Source: Bernardetia sp. (GTDB lineage Bacteria; Bacteroidota; Bacteroidia; Cytophagales; Bernardetiaceae). Taken from it: 35,380 nucleotides of DNA. Made by a program: the position numbers and the translations under genes. Below are positions 7,801-17,200 of this stretch, piece by piece. A model generated the notes under the pieces. It saw only the letters and a list, made by a program, of their open reading frames with translations. It ran no database searches and was not told the origin of the DNA. The stretch is from positions 1-35,380 of the forward strand of contig JAHDBD010000038.1 in NCBI GenBank assembly GCA_020630575.1. Direction: 5' to 3'. Each line of letters starts with the position of its first letter. Positions within the stretch are counted from its first letter, which is position 1.

Positions 7801-10800
7801 CTCACTTGGTGTATATTCGTATTCTAAGTCTTCCGTTATATTAAAACAGTTTGCATAGTATTCCTGTAGAAGTTCCTCTTGGTACTTGTCTAAAAGCCTT
7901 GTAATTGAGTCTTGAGCTTCTATACGAGCGATTACTTCTAGTTCTTCTTTACATTTTGCTATTAGATCATCTAATGAAGGCATTTGAGGGAATATATCAT
8001 CTAGTACATCTTGGTCGTATTCGGCGCAGATTCTTACTATTTGAGTGTATTCTCCTGTGATACCACACTCTGTAGGTTCTTCCCACTTAGCAGATATAGG
8101 TAATGGTGTCAAGTTTGTACTAGCAGACAATGGATTAGCTGAGTAATCTTGTATTATATTTCCACTACCTTCATTAATCTTCCAATACCCTAGTAAATTA
8201 GGTAGAGTAGTAGGATTGTTGATAACTAACTCATCAGGCGAACTAAACTGAGTAGGTACTCTAGCTTCCTTCCACATACGTACTTCACGTACTATACCTG
8301 GGAAATGCTGACCTGCATGTTGTACTGTACCAAAGAAAGAGTGCGTAGCGATATTTATAGCTCTTGTCTTTGTTGTACTAAAATTAATAGCTTCATTGAG
8401 TTCTTCTTGATCAGCAAACCAAGTAAATACTGTATTTTGAAGTACTCCATTGAAATATATGTTTATATCTCCATCCTTGCGCACTACTGATATATGTGTA
8501 CACTCTCCTGTATTTAGTGTTGATGTGGTATATATTCTACCTCCAGGAAACCAAAAATTTACTTGTCTTGTTTCTCCATTAACATTCCAAAAAATAGCCT
8601 TTTCTACATAGCTACCTACACCTACAGACTCTCTATTGAACATATACATGATGTTATAGTTCACTCCTATTGCTGTACCTTGAGGTTGATTTAATGTAAC
8701 ATAAGCTTCCAGTGTAAAATCTCCTTGTCCAAAGGCATTATATTTATGCTCATCATTAGATACTTGTATAGATGATCCTCTATCTATACCATTAGCATAA
8801 GTAGGTTGTTTTAATACAGAATATTGCTTTTGTATTGTTTTCTCGTGAGTGATATATCTTTTACACGGATTGTCCACTATAATTTGGTCAAATGCAACTT
8901 CACAAGAAGCATTTGTTAGAATAGCTTTTATATTGTCAAGGTATATATTTCCTTCTGTATTACATCCTGTTCCTTGAGGACAATCTAATACTACTCCAGC
9001 ACACTCTTCTAGTTGTTCTAGAGTTACTTCTTGTGCATCATCCACATACCATACACAACGAGCTATTTTAGCATAGTCGGATTGGTCTGTATCATTAGGT
9101 CTTTGTGTATATCCTAGAATGGCTTTTATTTCAGCTACTGTACCTGCATATCCAAGGTCACAGAGTGATTTTGGTTCTTGACAAGTAAATCCTAAGCATT
9201 CTTGTAAGTCATTCATATTTACCATACCGAATGTTTCAGAGTTCATTTTAGCTCTTCTATAACAAGTCTCATATTCTTCTTGTGATCCTGCAAGGTTGTG
9301 GAAGTAGTCTTGATTTGCATTATAACATGCTTCCATTTGAGCTGGTGTAACTTCTCCTTGTGCATAAAGCTGACAAAGACAGTCAGGTTTTGTAGGAGGA
9401 GTAACTGGGCAATCAATTGAAATTTGCAGACATTGTTCTATAGCAAGCATATCATACAGTTCATCACTATTAGGTATTATGTCTTCTAGACACTGTTTAA
9501 ATTTTTTCTTTAAAACCCCTAGAGAAGTAAAATAACCTTCATTGTTTATATAGCATTCTGTTATTTCTTCTTGTGTAACATAACGTTTTCGATAGAGTTC
9601 ACATATACAGCTTGGTGGTGGTGGTGGTATACAACCAAAAGAAGTATTTAAACATTGTTCTAGAGCAGATATGTTAAGTATACCATTTTGTAAGATAGGT
9701 ACTATACTTCTATGACAGTTTTTTATGTATTGATAAAGACTCCCATTCCATCCATATACCTGATTAAAATAAGCTGTATTTCTCTCAAAACATTCTTCAG
9801 CTAATTCTATAGGAATCATTCCATAGTATTGCTCTGTAAGCTCACAAAGACAATCTGGTTGTTTTGGTATGTTGCATCCAAAATTTATATTAGCACAAGA
9901 TTGTAGTTGTGTAATATTAACAAGATTTATTCCCGTAATAGGATCTGGTGTCAAATTATCAAGGCATTCAAAAACTGCAAAATAGGCAGTATACCCATAA
10001 TATCTTGTAAAGTCATTCCTATTATTTATCATACACTCTCTTAATTGTTCAGCAGGAACAATACCATTATACTGTTCTATCAACTGACAAACACAAGCTG
10101 GTTTTGTAGGAGGAGGAGGGGTTGAACCACAAAATTCGGTACCTATACATGGTTCAAACTCAGCAAAGTCTATTACTTCTTGTCCTTGTGCATCTAGATA
10201 TTTGATGTCATCAAGACAACTTATAATAAAAGTTGGATTTATATAGTCAGCTTGTGCAAGCAAGCATGCTTTTGCATCTTCATAAAGTATTGGGGTTTCA
10301 CTGCGTTTCATTCTACATATACAATCTGTTGATGTTCCTATTCCTGTTCCTATAGTAGGTTCAGGATCTATAGGTTTTATACCTCCTCCTCCTAACGGGT
10401 CTAATCCTCCTTTTTGTAAATCTAACTTTTCTTTATCTGTTTGAATACTTTTTATTAGCTCTTGCGTTTGTTTATCTGTTTTGAGGTTTTGCGCTATTAT
10501 AGGGTTTATTTTATTTGAAGTAGCAGTACTTCTTCCAATTGGGTCATCACACTCTTCATAATAGAGGAATCCATAGGCATTTCCACCATCATTTGTGATG
10601 GCACAGTAGGCTTCTAAGTTTTCTTGGATACTTGCTAATTGAGCATCAGTAAGTGTGTAACAGAGTGCTTTTATTTGTTCTATCCAGGCAGCTACTTGTT
10701 GCTGACAGTTTAGAGGAGGGAAGTTATCATCAAAGAATATATCTCGTTCTTGTGGCGTAATAGGTAATACTGGGTCTATTACAATAGGATCTGGTATTTC

Positions 10801-13554
10801 TACTGTTTCTCCATTATCATCTATGTAGGCTGCATAGAAGCATTGTCTATCTGGACTGTTTAGAATATCTCTATGCAAGGTATTTTTTGCTTGTATATAG
10901 AATCCATAGAAAAACTTCCATCTGAGTTCTTCTTCTGGTTTTCCTAAGATAGGAGCTTGTTCAGTGGCTATTTTTTCAGCTGCTTGCCATGCATTGAGAG
11001 TGTTTCCTTGTACATCTGTACCTACATTACTTAGTAATGCAATCATTTCATCTACTCTTCCTACTCCGTAGGCAGGTGCTGTTGTAAAGTAAGGATCATA
11101 AATGTGATTTGTTGTAGGTGCAGGTACTCCTGGTAAGTCAATATTTATAGGTCTTGCATATCCAGTATATACAGCTGTTCCTGATGTTATAGCATCGCCC
11201 CACTCAGAAACAGTAGACATCATTTGTGTATATCTATTACTTTCAAAATTATCGTTACAATCTTTTAGATGACAACGTTCTGGATGTTGTCCTATAGGGA
11301 ATTTTCCTTGTTGTTCTTCATAATTGATTTGCGCAGATATATTCTCGCAACGTAATTGTTGTATTTCGGTAGCCCAATCTTCAATGTTAGTTACTCCATC
11401 GACACAGTTATCCCCTATACAAATATCACAGTTTGTGTAATCAATTTGAGATAAATACTTTGTTATAATTAAATCAGCTTCGTCTTTGAAACGACCACTA
11501 CCTTCTATTTGGGTACGTATTTCAGCTACAGATTCTTCTTTAATTTTGAGTTCTTTGACGAGTGTATAAACACCAATTTCTTTGAATAGGACTTCTTTTT
11601 GAAAATCAAATTGACCTATAGTTGGACATTCTAGTCCACCAATTTCTTGCTTTTCTACCAATTCTATACGCTCTTCACTTGGCGTATAGATATATACATT
11701 GAGTTCGTATTTACAGGTTTTACACCAATCTTCGAAAGAAGCCTTTGCTCCTGTCATTCCATAGGTAATTGTATAATTTGTATTTGGAGTTACATTTAGT
11801 ATTTCATTGGTAGACGTGCTAGTATGATTTTCTAGATCTATTCTATTATTGTCATTTAGAGATACATTGATACTACTTAATTGCTCATCTGTATCTTTAT
11901 CTAATGCTAAAAGCATTTCAGGGGATTCTCCAGCTAGTGCAGTTGCAATTACATTTCCAGCTTGATCCATATAGGATACACTTACTTGTCCATTGGCATC
12001 ACGTACAGCTTGCTTTCTATAATGAGATGCTTTACCTACGTTTTTACCAAACATGCGACGCAGTTCTGTCTCATTTGTATTGGCATAGAAATAGTCTGTT
12101 GAACGACGGTCTTCTCCATCTGTATCATACTGGAATAATTCGCCTACTCCTCCTTGAGATTTTACTCTTCCTTCATTATCATATACTACTTGTGTAAATG
12201 CGTATCCATCTGCATTCGGTAGATAATCTCTATGAATAGTCTCTAAATCATTGTTAGGAGAATAATATTTTCCTGTACCACCATTTGTACTTAATCTAGC
12301 AAGGCTTGTTTGCTCATTATCATAGAGATATTTTTCATATCCTGTTTCAGTTGGTTCTGTCACTACCATCTTATTTAAACCTTTACGATAATGTAGAGAT
12401 GCTACTCTTTCAAAAGATTGATAAGAATCAGTAGATTCAGCAGCTAATGGAACAGGTAGTATTTGTAATACTCCACGTCCTTCATAGTCATAACGAGTTT
12501 CTGCTACAAGAGCCAAATTATCTGTATTTAGGTGAGTTACTACTTGACGTGAGCGCATACTACCATCTAAATAAGACACTACTTTTTTGTATTTTCCCTC
12601 TTCTGCATAAGTAGTTACACTTTGCCAAATTTTATCTTTTTCATATTCATAATTTTCATTTTGATAATCTCCAATTATCTCGTAAGTAACTGGATTTTCC
12701 TGTCCATATTGCCAAGATGCATATCTAGGTTGATCTGGATAGTTTTCATAATGTCCTACCCCACGTACTCTAAAATAAACTTTTCCTTGCGTATAGTTCA
12801 TTTCTAAGACAAAATGTTGGTCACTAGTAGTTATACGTGTAGGTTCTTGGTATTCAAATGCTTCTTGTGGTGTAACATCTGGGTTGCTAAGGGCTAAATT
12901 ACTTTTTGCATCAATAAACACCCATTCTAAATCATATTCTTCAGCTCCAGGTAAATAGTCCCAAAATAGTTGCAGTTGTTCATTCTGTATACTATTGGTA
13001 GCACTCCCACCAAATTTCAAATTATAATTCATTGCCAATTCCTCTTTTCCGTCTCTATAATATTCCATATCTAAGTAAATATCATCTGGAGCATTATTAC
13101 TTTTATCAATGGAGCGAATATAAATTACAGCATTTTGATGGTCTTTTATATCAAAATCATTTCCATCTTTATCTTTATCAAAAAGATGGTGATGAATATA
13201 AGTTTGTAGATTCTCTTCACGAATTTCATCTATGCGTAGTATTTTGTCTTCTGTAATTGAAGTATAATATGCTCTCCCATCATAATACCTAACTTCTGCA
13301 ACACTAACTGTTATTTGGTAATGCCATTCTGCTTGGGTAGTACGAGCTTTTCTATCATACCATAATTTCACACCAAATAGCCCTTCTTTTGATTGACAAG
13401 AATAAGTTTGGTCAGTATTTACTCTTATTGGTGCATACTCTTCCATCTTGCTACGGTGTATACTACGAGTTATTGTATAGTCAGAGTATTGACCATACGT
13501 AGTTGTGGTAACAAGTAAAAATAAAACAGTTATATAATAGAAAATATTTTTCAT
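4834..13554 (-). CDS. Giant RHS/YD-repeat exported protein with cysteine modules, LamG-like domain and unique C-terminal tail
   Basis: 2906 aa. In order: signal peptide (1-22, ending TTTTYGQ); a beta-rich region with an FN3-like stretch and a first YD-like segment (about 350-540); a mixed region with many cysteines; a Pro-rich linker; six cysteine modules of about 70-82 aa (about 1075-1531); a LamG-like lectin domain (about 1598-1815); YD repeats from about 1900; and the RHS-associated core ending with DPIASQYPELSTYQFASNSP and IDLDGLE near 2592. The last ~310 residues are unique, with a Pro-rich linker and a Gly/beta-rich end. RHS proteins build a shell that carries a variable C-terminal effector, and this tail is in the effector position. 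I see no known toxin motif and no T9SS sorting domain. The neighbours are tightly spaced exported proteins upstream and a membrane protein overlapping the stop codon. Confidence 0.9.
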   Translation of the reverse strand: MKNIFYYITVLFLLVTTTTYGQYSDYTITRSIHRSKMEEYAPIRVNTDQTYSCQSKEGLFGVKLWYDRKARTTQAEWHYQITVSVAEVRYYDGRAYYTSITEDKILRIDEIREENLQTYIHHHLFDKDKDGNDFDIKDHQNAVIYIRSIDKSNNAPDDIYLDMEYYRDGKEELAMNYNLKFGGSATNSIQNEQLQLFWDYLPGAEEYDLEWVFIDAKSNLALSNPDVTPQEAFEYQEPTRITTSDQHFVLEMNYTQGKVYFRVRGVGHYENYPDQPRYASWQYGQENPVTYEIIGDYQNENYEYEKDKIWQSVTTYAEEGKYKKVVSYLDGSMRSRQVVTHLNTDNLALVAETRYDYEGRGVLQILPVPLAAESTDSYQSFERVASLHYRKGLNKMVVTEPTETGYEKYLYDNEQTSLARLSTNGGTGKYYSPNNDLETIHRDYLPNADGYAFTQVVYDNEGRVKSQGGVGELFQYDTDGEDRRSTDYFYANTNETELRRMFGKNVGKASHYRKQAVRDANGQVSVSYMDQAGNVIATALAGESPEMLLALDKDTDEQLSSINVSLNDNNRIDLENHTSTSTNEILNVTPNTNYTITYGMTGAKASFEDWCKTCKYELNVYIYTPSEERIELVEKQEIGGLECPTIGQFDFQKEVLFKEIGVYTLVKELKIKEESVAEIRTQIEGSGRFKDEADLIITKYLSQIDYTNCDICIGDNCVDGVTNIEDWATEIQQLRCENISAQINYEEQQGKFPIGQHPERCHLKDCNDNFESNRYTQMMSTVSEWGDAITSGTAVYTGYARPINIDLPGVPAPTTNHIYDPYFTTAPAYGVGRVDEMIALLSNVGTDVQGNTLNAWQAAEKIATEQAPILGKPEEELRWKFFYGFYIQAKNTLHRDILNSPDRQCFYAAYIDDNGETVEIPDPIVIDPVLPITPQERDIFFDDNFPPLNCQQQVAAWIEQIKALCYTLTDAQLASIQENLEAYCAITNDGGNAYGFLYYEECDDPIGRSTATSNKINPIIAQNLKTDKQTQELIKSIQTDKEKLDLQKGGLDPLGGGGIKPIDPEPTIGTGIGTSTDCICRMKRSETPILYEDAKACLLAQADYINPTFIISCLDDIKYLDAQGQEVIDFAEFEPCIGTEFCGSTPPPPTKPACVCQLIEQYNGIVPAEQLRECMINNRNDFTRYYGYTAYFAVFECLDNLTPDPITGINLVNITQLQSCANINFGCNIPKQPDCLCELTEQYYGMIPIELAEECFERNTAYFNQVYGWNGSLYQYIKNCHRSIVPILQNGILNISALEQCLNTSFGCIPPPPPSCICELYRKRYVTQEEITECYINNEGYFTSLGVLKKKFKQCLEDIIPNSDELYDMLAIEQCLQISIDCPVTPPTKPDCLCQLYAQGEVTPAQMEACYNANQDYFHNLAGSQEEYETCYRRAKMNSETFGMVNMNDLQECLGFTCQEPKSLCDLGYAGTVAEIKAILGYTQRPNDTDQSDYAKIARCVWYVDDAQEVTLEQLEECAGVVLDCPQGTGCNTEGNIYLDNIKAILTNASCEVAFDQIIVDNPCKRYITHEKTIQKQYSVLKQPTYANGIDRGSSIQVSNDEHKYNAFGQGDFTLEAYVTLNQPQGTAIGVNYNIMYMFNRESVGVGSYVEKAIFWNVNGETRQVNFWFPGGRIYTTSTLNTGECTHISVVRKDGDINIYFNGVLQNTVFTWFADQEELNEAINFSTTKTRAINIATHSFFGTVQHAGQHFPGIVREVRMWKEARVPTQFSSPDELVINNPTTLPNLLGYWKINEGSGNIIQDYSANPLSASTNLTPLPISAKWEEPTECGITGEYTQIVRICAEYDQDVLDDIFPQMPSLDDLIAKCKEELEVIARIEAQDSITRLLDKYQEELLQEYYANCFNITEDLEYEYTPSEYHYTLFYYDQAGSLVQTVPPKGVQLLTVAQTQAGNINPAHRMRTRYRYNSLGQVRWQDSPDKGVLQLFYDDLGYNVLTQNAEQAINEEYSYTLRDYQGREVEVGQVTTNKTSNQIVEDIHNDNLITSNEYQKEQVIRTFYDFAPNLDNININQTYLRGRASAIFVEGEEQKVESRSLYSYDIHGNVQQVWQELPDLQDIKTTTYDYNLVSGVTNEVIYQKGKDDEFSHRYYYDADNRITSVETSHDGYIWDEDVKYHYYAHGPVARTEMGEYKVQATDDFYKLNGSIKGANMYDIDKPQYEYISSKVGRLEYHFYDKDYISISGHVSSNPSSYNLYNSNISAATIDLVKLGSRTQLYRYDQLNRIKESTNATGTGLSYKETFDYDANGNIVAATLHNKAGTLVDNAIYHYQQPFSNNKLAYIDDTQTEYHKGFDLKDQDEGNFSYNAIGNLIKDVSGGIDNIEWSIYQKRRVVKKADDTEVEYKYDAANRRIYKKVTDPQGEVKITHYVRGSSGDVIAIYEDLEVSEYNITGMMSLGTYNGKTEKGKQTLGNKKYQFINYTENVIALYSDNKYGEDTNSDAKADIYISYILIQKDYLCFGAEMYERSFGDVEYRYTFNGKEMDKSTGWQDYGMRDYNPVYKRFDRVDPIASQYPELSTYQFASNSPIIGIDLDGLELLPNTLREVKSGDPTKRLYRITYRFRYDEGYTHAAEEALWEFSRISNGTTRSSTWQEIRDASMNSHALPQRGNMPDGEWNDKYNRIYNENPNIVEGTEVTVFVEIPKSTPPVTAGDITPVEKTPSQPPTIHGIAFATEGGGQLDLLVVQAKITFGVKATGYTDFNGTNGGVLEASGDASFTMGFGNWTASSARFFEDLQNKDWSKLVDTDLTLKASYVKDPGRTLEQERTNYWFNDKSNKGSALIGIKNLWGPGPGTIGIQGEYDYDKKRTEAGIFWQPFNNKLFTSDVLPGIKSYQKKSQLNTERERDHGD
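8960..10330 (-). repeat. Six tandem cysteine-rich protein modules inside the RHS gene
   Basis: Six consecutive modules each begin with C-x-C (CICRM, CVCQL, CLCEL, CICEL, CLCQL, and a degenerate LCDL). Each continues with a helix ending in a cysteine (such as AEECF or MEACY), an N-x-x-Y-F type stretch, another cysteine about 20 residues on, and a closing L-x-x-C then C pair. Pro-rich linkers (PPPPTKPA, PPPPPS, TPPTKPD) join several modules. They differ at sequence level, so this is an old duplication. Six cysteines per module suggest disulfide-stabilised or metal-binding units outside the cell. I do not recognise the domain. Confidence 0.8.
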
Positions 13555-13560
13555 AATTCT

Positions 13561-14232
13561 TTATTCAGCAATCAGCGTATAGTTATTATATTTTTTAGTT
13601 AATGTCCATTTTTTTCTTTTCATCTTTATGTAATTCTCAATAGAGAAGAAGTTAGATTCAAAGACAGGAGAAAACAAAGTCTTTTTATAAATTACTTCAG
13701 TATAGCTATTTGTAGTAGTATTTGAAGTATTGAAATAACGAATTTTAGTTATTTCTTTTGTCGTATTTGTAACATGTATTTCAATACTATTATTAGTTCC
13801 TAATAGTGTAAAAACACTTGTTTTTATATCTTGATCTTTTTGCAGAGAAGAGATATCAATAAGACTATCTAATACTTTCAATTGCTTTTGTATTTGATTT
13901 TCTTCCTTATTTGATTCTCTTGTATTCACTACTATTAGACTATCTTGCGTTGATACATAAAGTAAATAGTCAGTAGTGGTAATTATTTTTTGGTTGCTAT
14001 CTTCGTAGATAGTCAGATTTCCTTTTTTATAGAATTCTACTGTTCCACTATCAATAGTTATAGGAATAGCATTTTCTACCTCTATGCTTTTGTATTGCAT
14101 AGTAAGTGAAATATCTGATTGTGTATATTTTCTATATAGTTGCTTCCATTCTTCTTTTGCTGTCGTATTACTTTGTGCTAGAGAAGATACAGATAGGAAT
14201 AAAAAATATAGTAGTGTTATACTCTTTATCAT
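13561..14232 (-). CDS. Secreted or periplasmic protein of unknown function
   Basis: 223 aa with a clear signal peptide (SITLLYFLFLSVSSLAQ) and no further membrane segment. The rest alternates short beta strands: a phrase like GTVEFYKKGNLTIYED is followed by TTDYLLYVSTQDSLIVVN. That pattern resembles LolA/LolB-type lipoprotein-carrier folds, in which a growing sheet tests whether a state or substrate is present, but this is only pattern similarity. It lies 4 bp after the 1601-aa gene and 6 bp before the RHS gene, so it is almost surely co-translated with them and may act as a chaperone or assembly factor for them; that role is inferred. Confidence 0.7.
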   Translation of the reverse strand: MIKSITLLYFLFLSVSSLAQSNTTAKEEWKQLYRKYTQSDISLTMQYKSIEVENAIPITIDSGTVEFYKKGNLTIYEDSNQKIITTTDYLLYVSTQDSLIVVNTRESNKEENQIQKQLKVLDSLIDISSLQKDQDIKTSVFTLLGTNNSIEIHVTNTTKEITKIRYFNTSNTTTNSYTEVIYKKTLFSPVFESNFFSIENYIKMKRKKWTLTKKYNNYTLIAE

Positions 14233-14236
14233 AATT

Positions 14237-17200
14237 TTATTTTGTTGAAGGCATATTATTTCCTACTTCTTGAATTGTTTTTACGCCACGTTCTGTTTCT
14301 TTTTTTACAAGTCTGAGTTGTTGTTCAGAATCATAGTAATAAAAAGTTGCAAAATTATTTCGGTCTAGTACAGCTCTTAGAAGATAATTATTAGGGTCAT
14401 AGACGTAAGTTTGAATATTTCCATCAAAAGGGTGTAAACGCATATCATCAAAATAAGTCGTTTCATTTCTACCACTCTGTAATGTGATAATAAGTTTTTC
14501 ATAACGCTGAGGAACACAAAAAGTACCCTCTATACGTTGCCACCCTTCAATAATTCTTCCTGTAGGTTCAAAGAAGAACTCCTCTGCTGAGCCTTCAAAT
14601 GTTATTTTTATTCCTCTTTTAGCTTCATCTGATAGTGTATTATCAGAAGTAAATGTAGGAACATCAGCATCTTTTACGCTTACCCAAAGACTGACTATAT
14701 AACTACGTCCTGGCAAAGGGTCAAAACGAAATTGCTCAAAGCCAGCATTTCCAGTTACTAAAAGACTTTTCTTTCCTGTGTGTCCATAGTCTTGTGCTAC
14801 TTCTACTTTTATTTCTTCTGGTGTAAATAGAGGAACTACTTTGTGTTCTGTAGAAAATGCGATACTTCCTTTCCATTTAGCAGGTAAATTATTTGGTAAG
14901 TTTGATGCTTTCCAAGTTCTAGAAGTATGTGGTGTAAATGTAATTGGAACATTTTGTATTACTTGTGTTAATTGAGTAGATATAGGAACTACTTTTAGAG
15001 TCGCACTTGTATTTAAAAATGGTCTTCCAGTATTTACTTCTACAGTTGCTGTATTGTCAATTGCTCCATTGTTTTCAGCCCATACTATATTGTAGTGTCT
15101 GTATGAAGAGATAGGTGCTTCAAGACTTTCATCATCACTAAATGTTAGAATGTCAAAATTACTTGTTGTTAAGTCAGCAGACTTAATTTTAGAGGTATTG
15201 TATTCTTCAAATCCTTCATAAGCAATTTCTGAGTAACGAGCATTTGTTGCTACAGCAGTAGATAATTGATTGTGATAACCATATAAAGCAGAACTATATC
15301 TTCCTAATATGTCTCTATTTTCTACTTCAAATCCCTCTGCATTGTACTGTTCAAGAGTGGCTACCTTTCTCCAGTTTTCAGAATAAAGATTACCATGATA
15401 GCCCCAATTAAGCATCTTAAGATTAAATGTTCCATCTTTACTCAAATCAACATCAGCTGCTCCTTTTTCTTCAACTGCTGAACGAGGTTGCATATAAGCA
15501 AAACTAGCATCAGCTCTCCACACTCCTTTTTGAGCATTTAAAAATGGGTTTTGATTGTTATTTGGCTTGACTAATTTTAACCAACTATCTGAATAATTTA
15601 CTACTGATACAGATAGCACTTCATTAAAAGCAGTAGTCACTGTAGTAATAGGATCTTTTTCTTCATAACATAAGTCATTTGAAGAGGCGTAGAAGACACC
15701 TTTTCTAATACAATTATTGATAGCATCAAAGGCAGTTACACTATACTCGCCATCACTATGAACAATGAGTGTTTGTCCTTGCTCTCCTGTGTTCCATTGA
15801 TAGTTTGTAAAACCATCTTGTGCTGTCAGTGTATAGGTGTCACAACTGAATATATCTGTGATTTCTAAAGGATTTTCACAAGGAGAACCTCCATTTTGAA
15901 AAATAACTTCTACTTCATTATCATACGAACAAACATTATCACAACTTGCATTATTATATTTTATTATTAGTTTGTATGTTCCAGAAGCAGTTACTGTAAT
16001 GCTAGGTGTAGTCTCTCCTGTACTCCATTCATAGGTAGAATTAGCAATTTCATTTGCTGTCATATTTGTTAGATCGTCTACACTTAGTATTTGAGAAGTA
16101 GCTCCAGCAATTACTTGAATTTGATTTGTATTAAAGCTTATGCTAGGACAAGGCAAGAAACTTTGTACAAAACTAGGTAATCCATAGCGACTTTTTTCTT
16201 GAAATGGTGTACTTGAATCATCTAAATTCACACCATTAGATTGATAACCTGCATTAATCCCAGGGGCATTTGGAAAATTAATGATACCCAAATAAGATTT
16301 ACCTGCACGAGCCACATATATTTTACCATCTTTTGCAAGTTGTAATGATCCTATACAATCTAGAGTAGAAATACCTCCTATAAATGGGTCTACAAATGAC
16401 TGATCTGTTAGTGTTGCTATTGTTTGTTTAGTTAAGTTTTCTAAATCATATTGATGTACACCAGCACCACCACCAGAACCAGCACAAATTTTATCTATAG
16501 CATATAGATATTTTCCATTTGGAGAGAATTCAATTCCATATGCATCTGAACGACTTGTTGATTCATCGTGATAAATAACATTTGATAATTGTCCTGTTTC
16601 ATCATCAAAAGGAAGTATATATATACCCATTTCAAAAGGTAAATCAACTAACCCAATTTCAGAACAAGCTACTGCTAAATATTTTCCATTTGGTGAAAAT
16701 TTGAATTGTCCATTCATATAATACCTAGCTTCAGAAGCTATAAAATGAAAAGGAAGTCCATCAATATTAGCAGGAGTAGATTCTACAAAATCAGGATATA
16801 CATTTGCTCCTGTAGGAGAAGGTTGGTGGGTAACAGGATGTATAAAACCAGTTTCTCCTAATAAAAATGAAATAAATTTATTTGTATTTCTTCTATGTGT
16901 AACAATCCAGTATGCATTTAAAGTCTTATGTTTAACAACTGTCAGACGTTCATCTAATTCCAAATTACTATTTTGTGGTGTCGCAAGTGGATTAAGAGGT
17001 GTGTTTTTTTGTATGACAGTACCTTGTGGATAAGTTGCATTAAACTCCACAATAGAGTAATACATATCTAGTCTGTTTGATGTGGGAGGTAGAGCTGATG
17101 AGGCTTCTATGGCAGTAGCATGAAAAATATAATATCTATTTTCATTACCAGGATCAGGCACTACTAGTCCAGTTTGTGTTGTAGAACTATGTCCTTTTAG

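Noticed and set aside
13561..14232. Firm LolA/LolB assignment for the 223-aa protein
   Set aside because: Only the strand pattern and signal peptide agree; no diagnostic residues were seen, so it is left as unknown.
15820..15850. AGGTGTCA match inside the 1601-aa gene as a tenth partition site
   Set aside because: Only one half-arm matches and the other arm is absent; it is a chance match in coding sequence.
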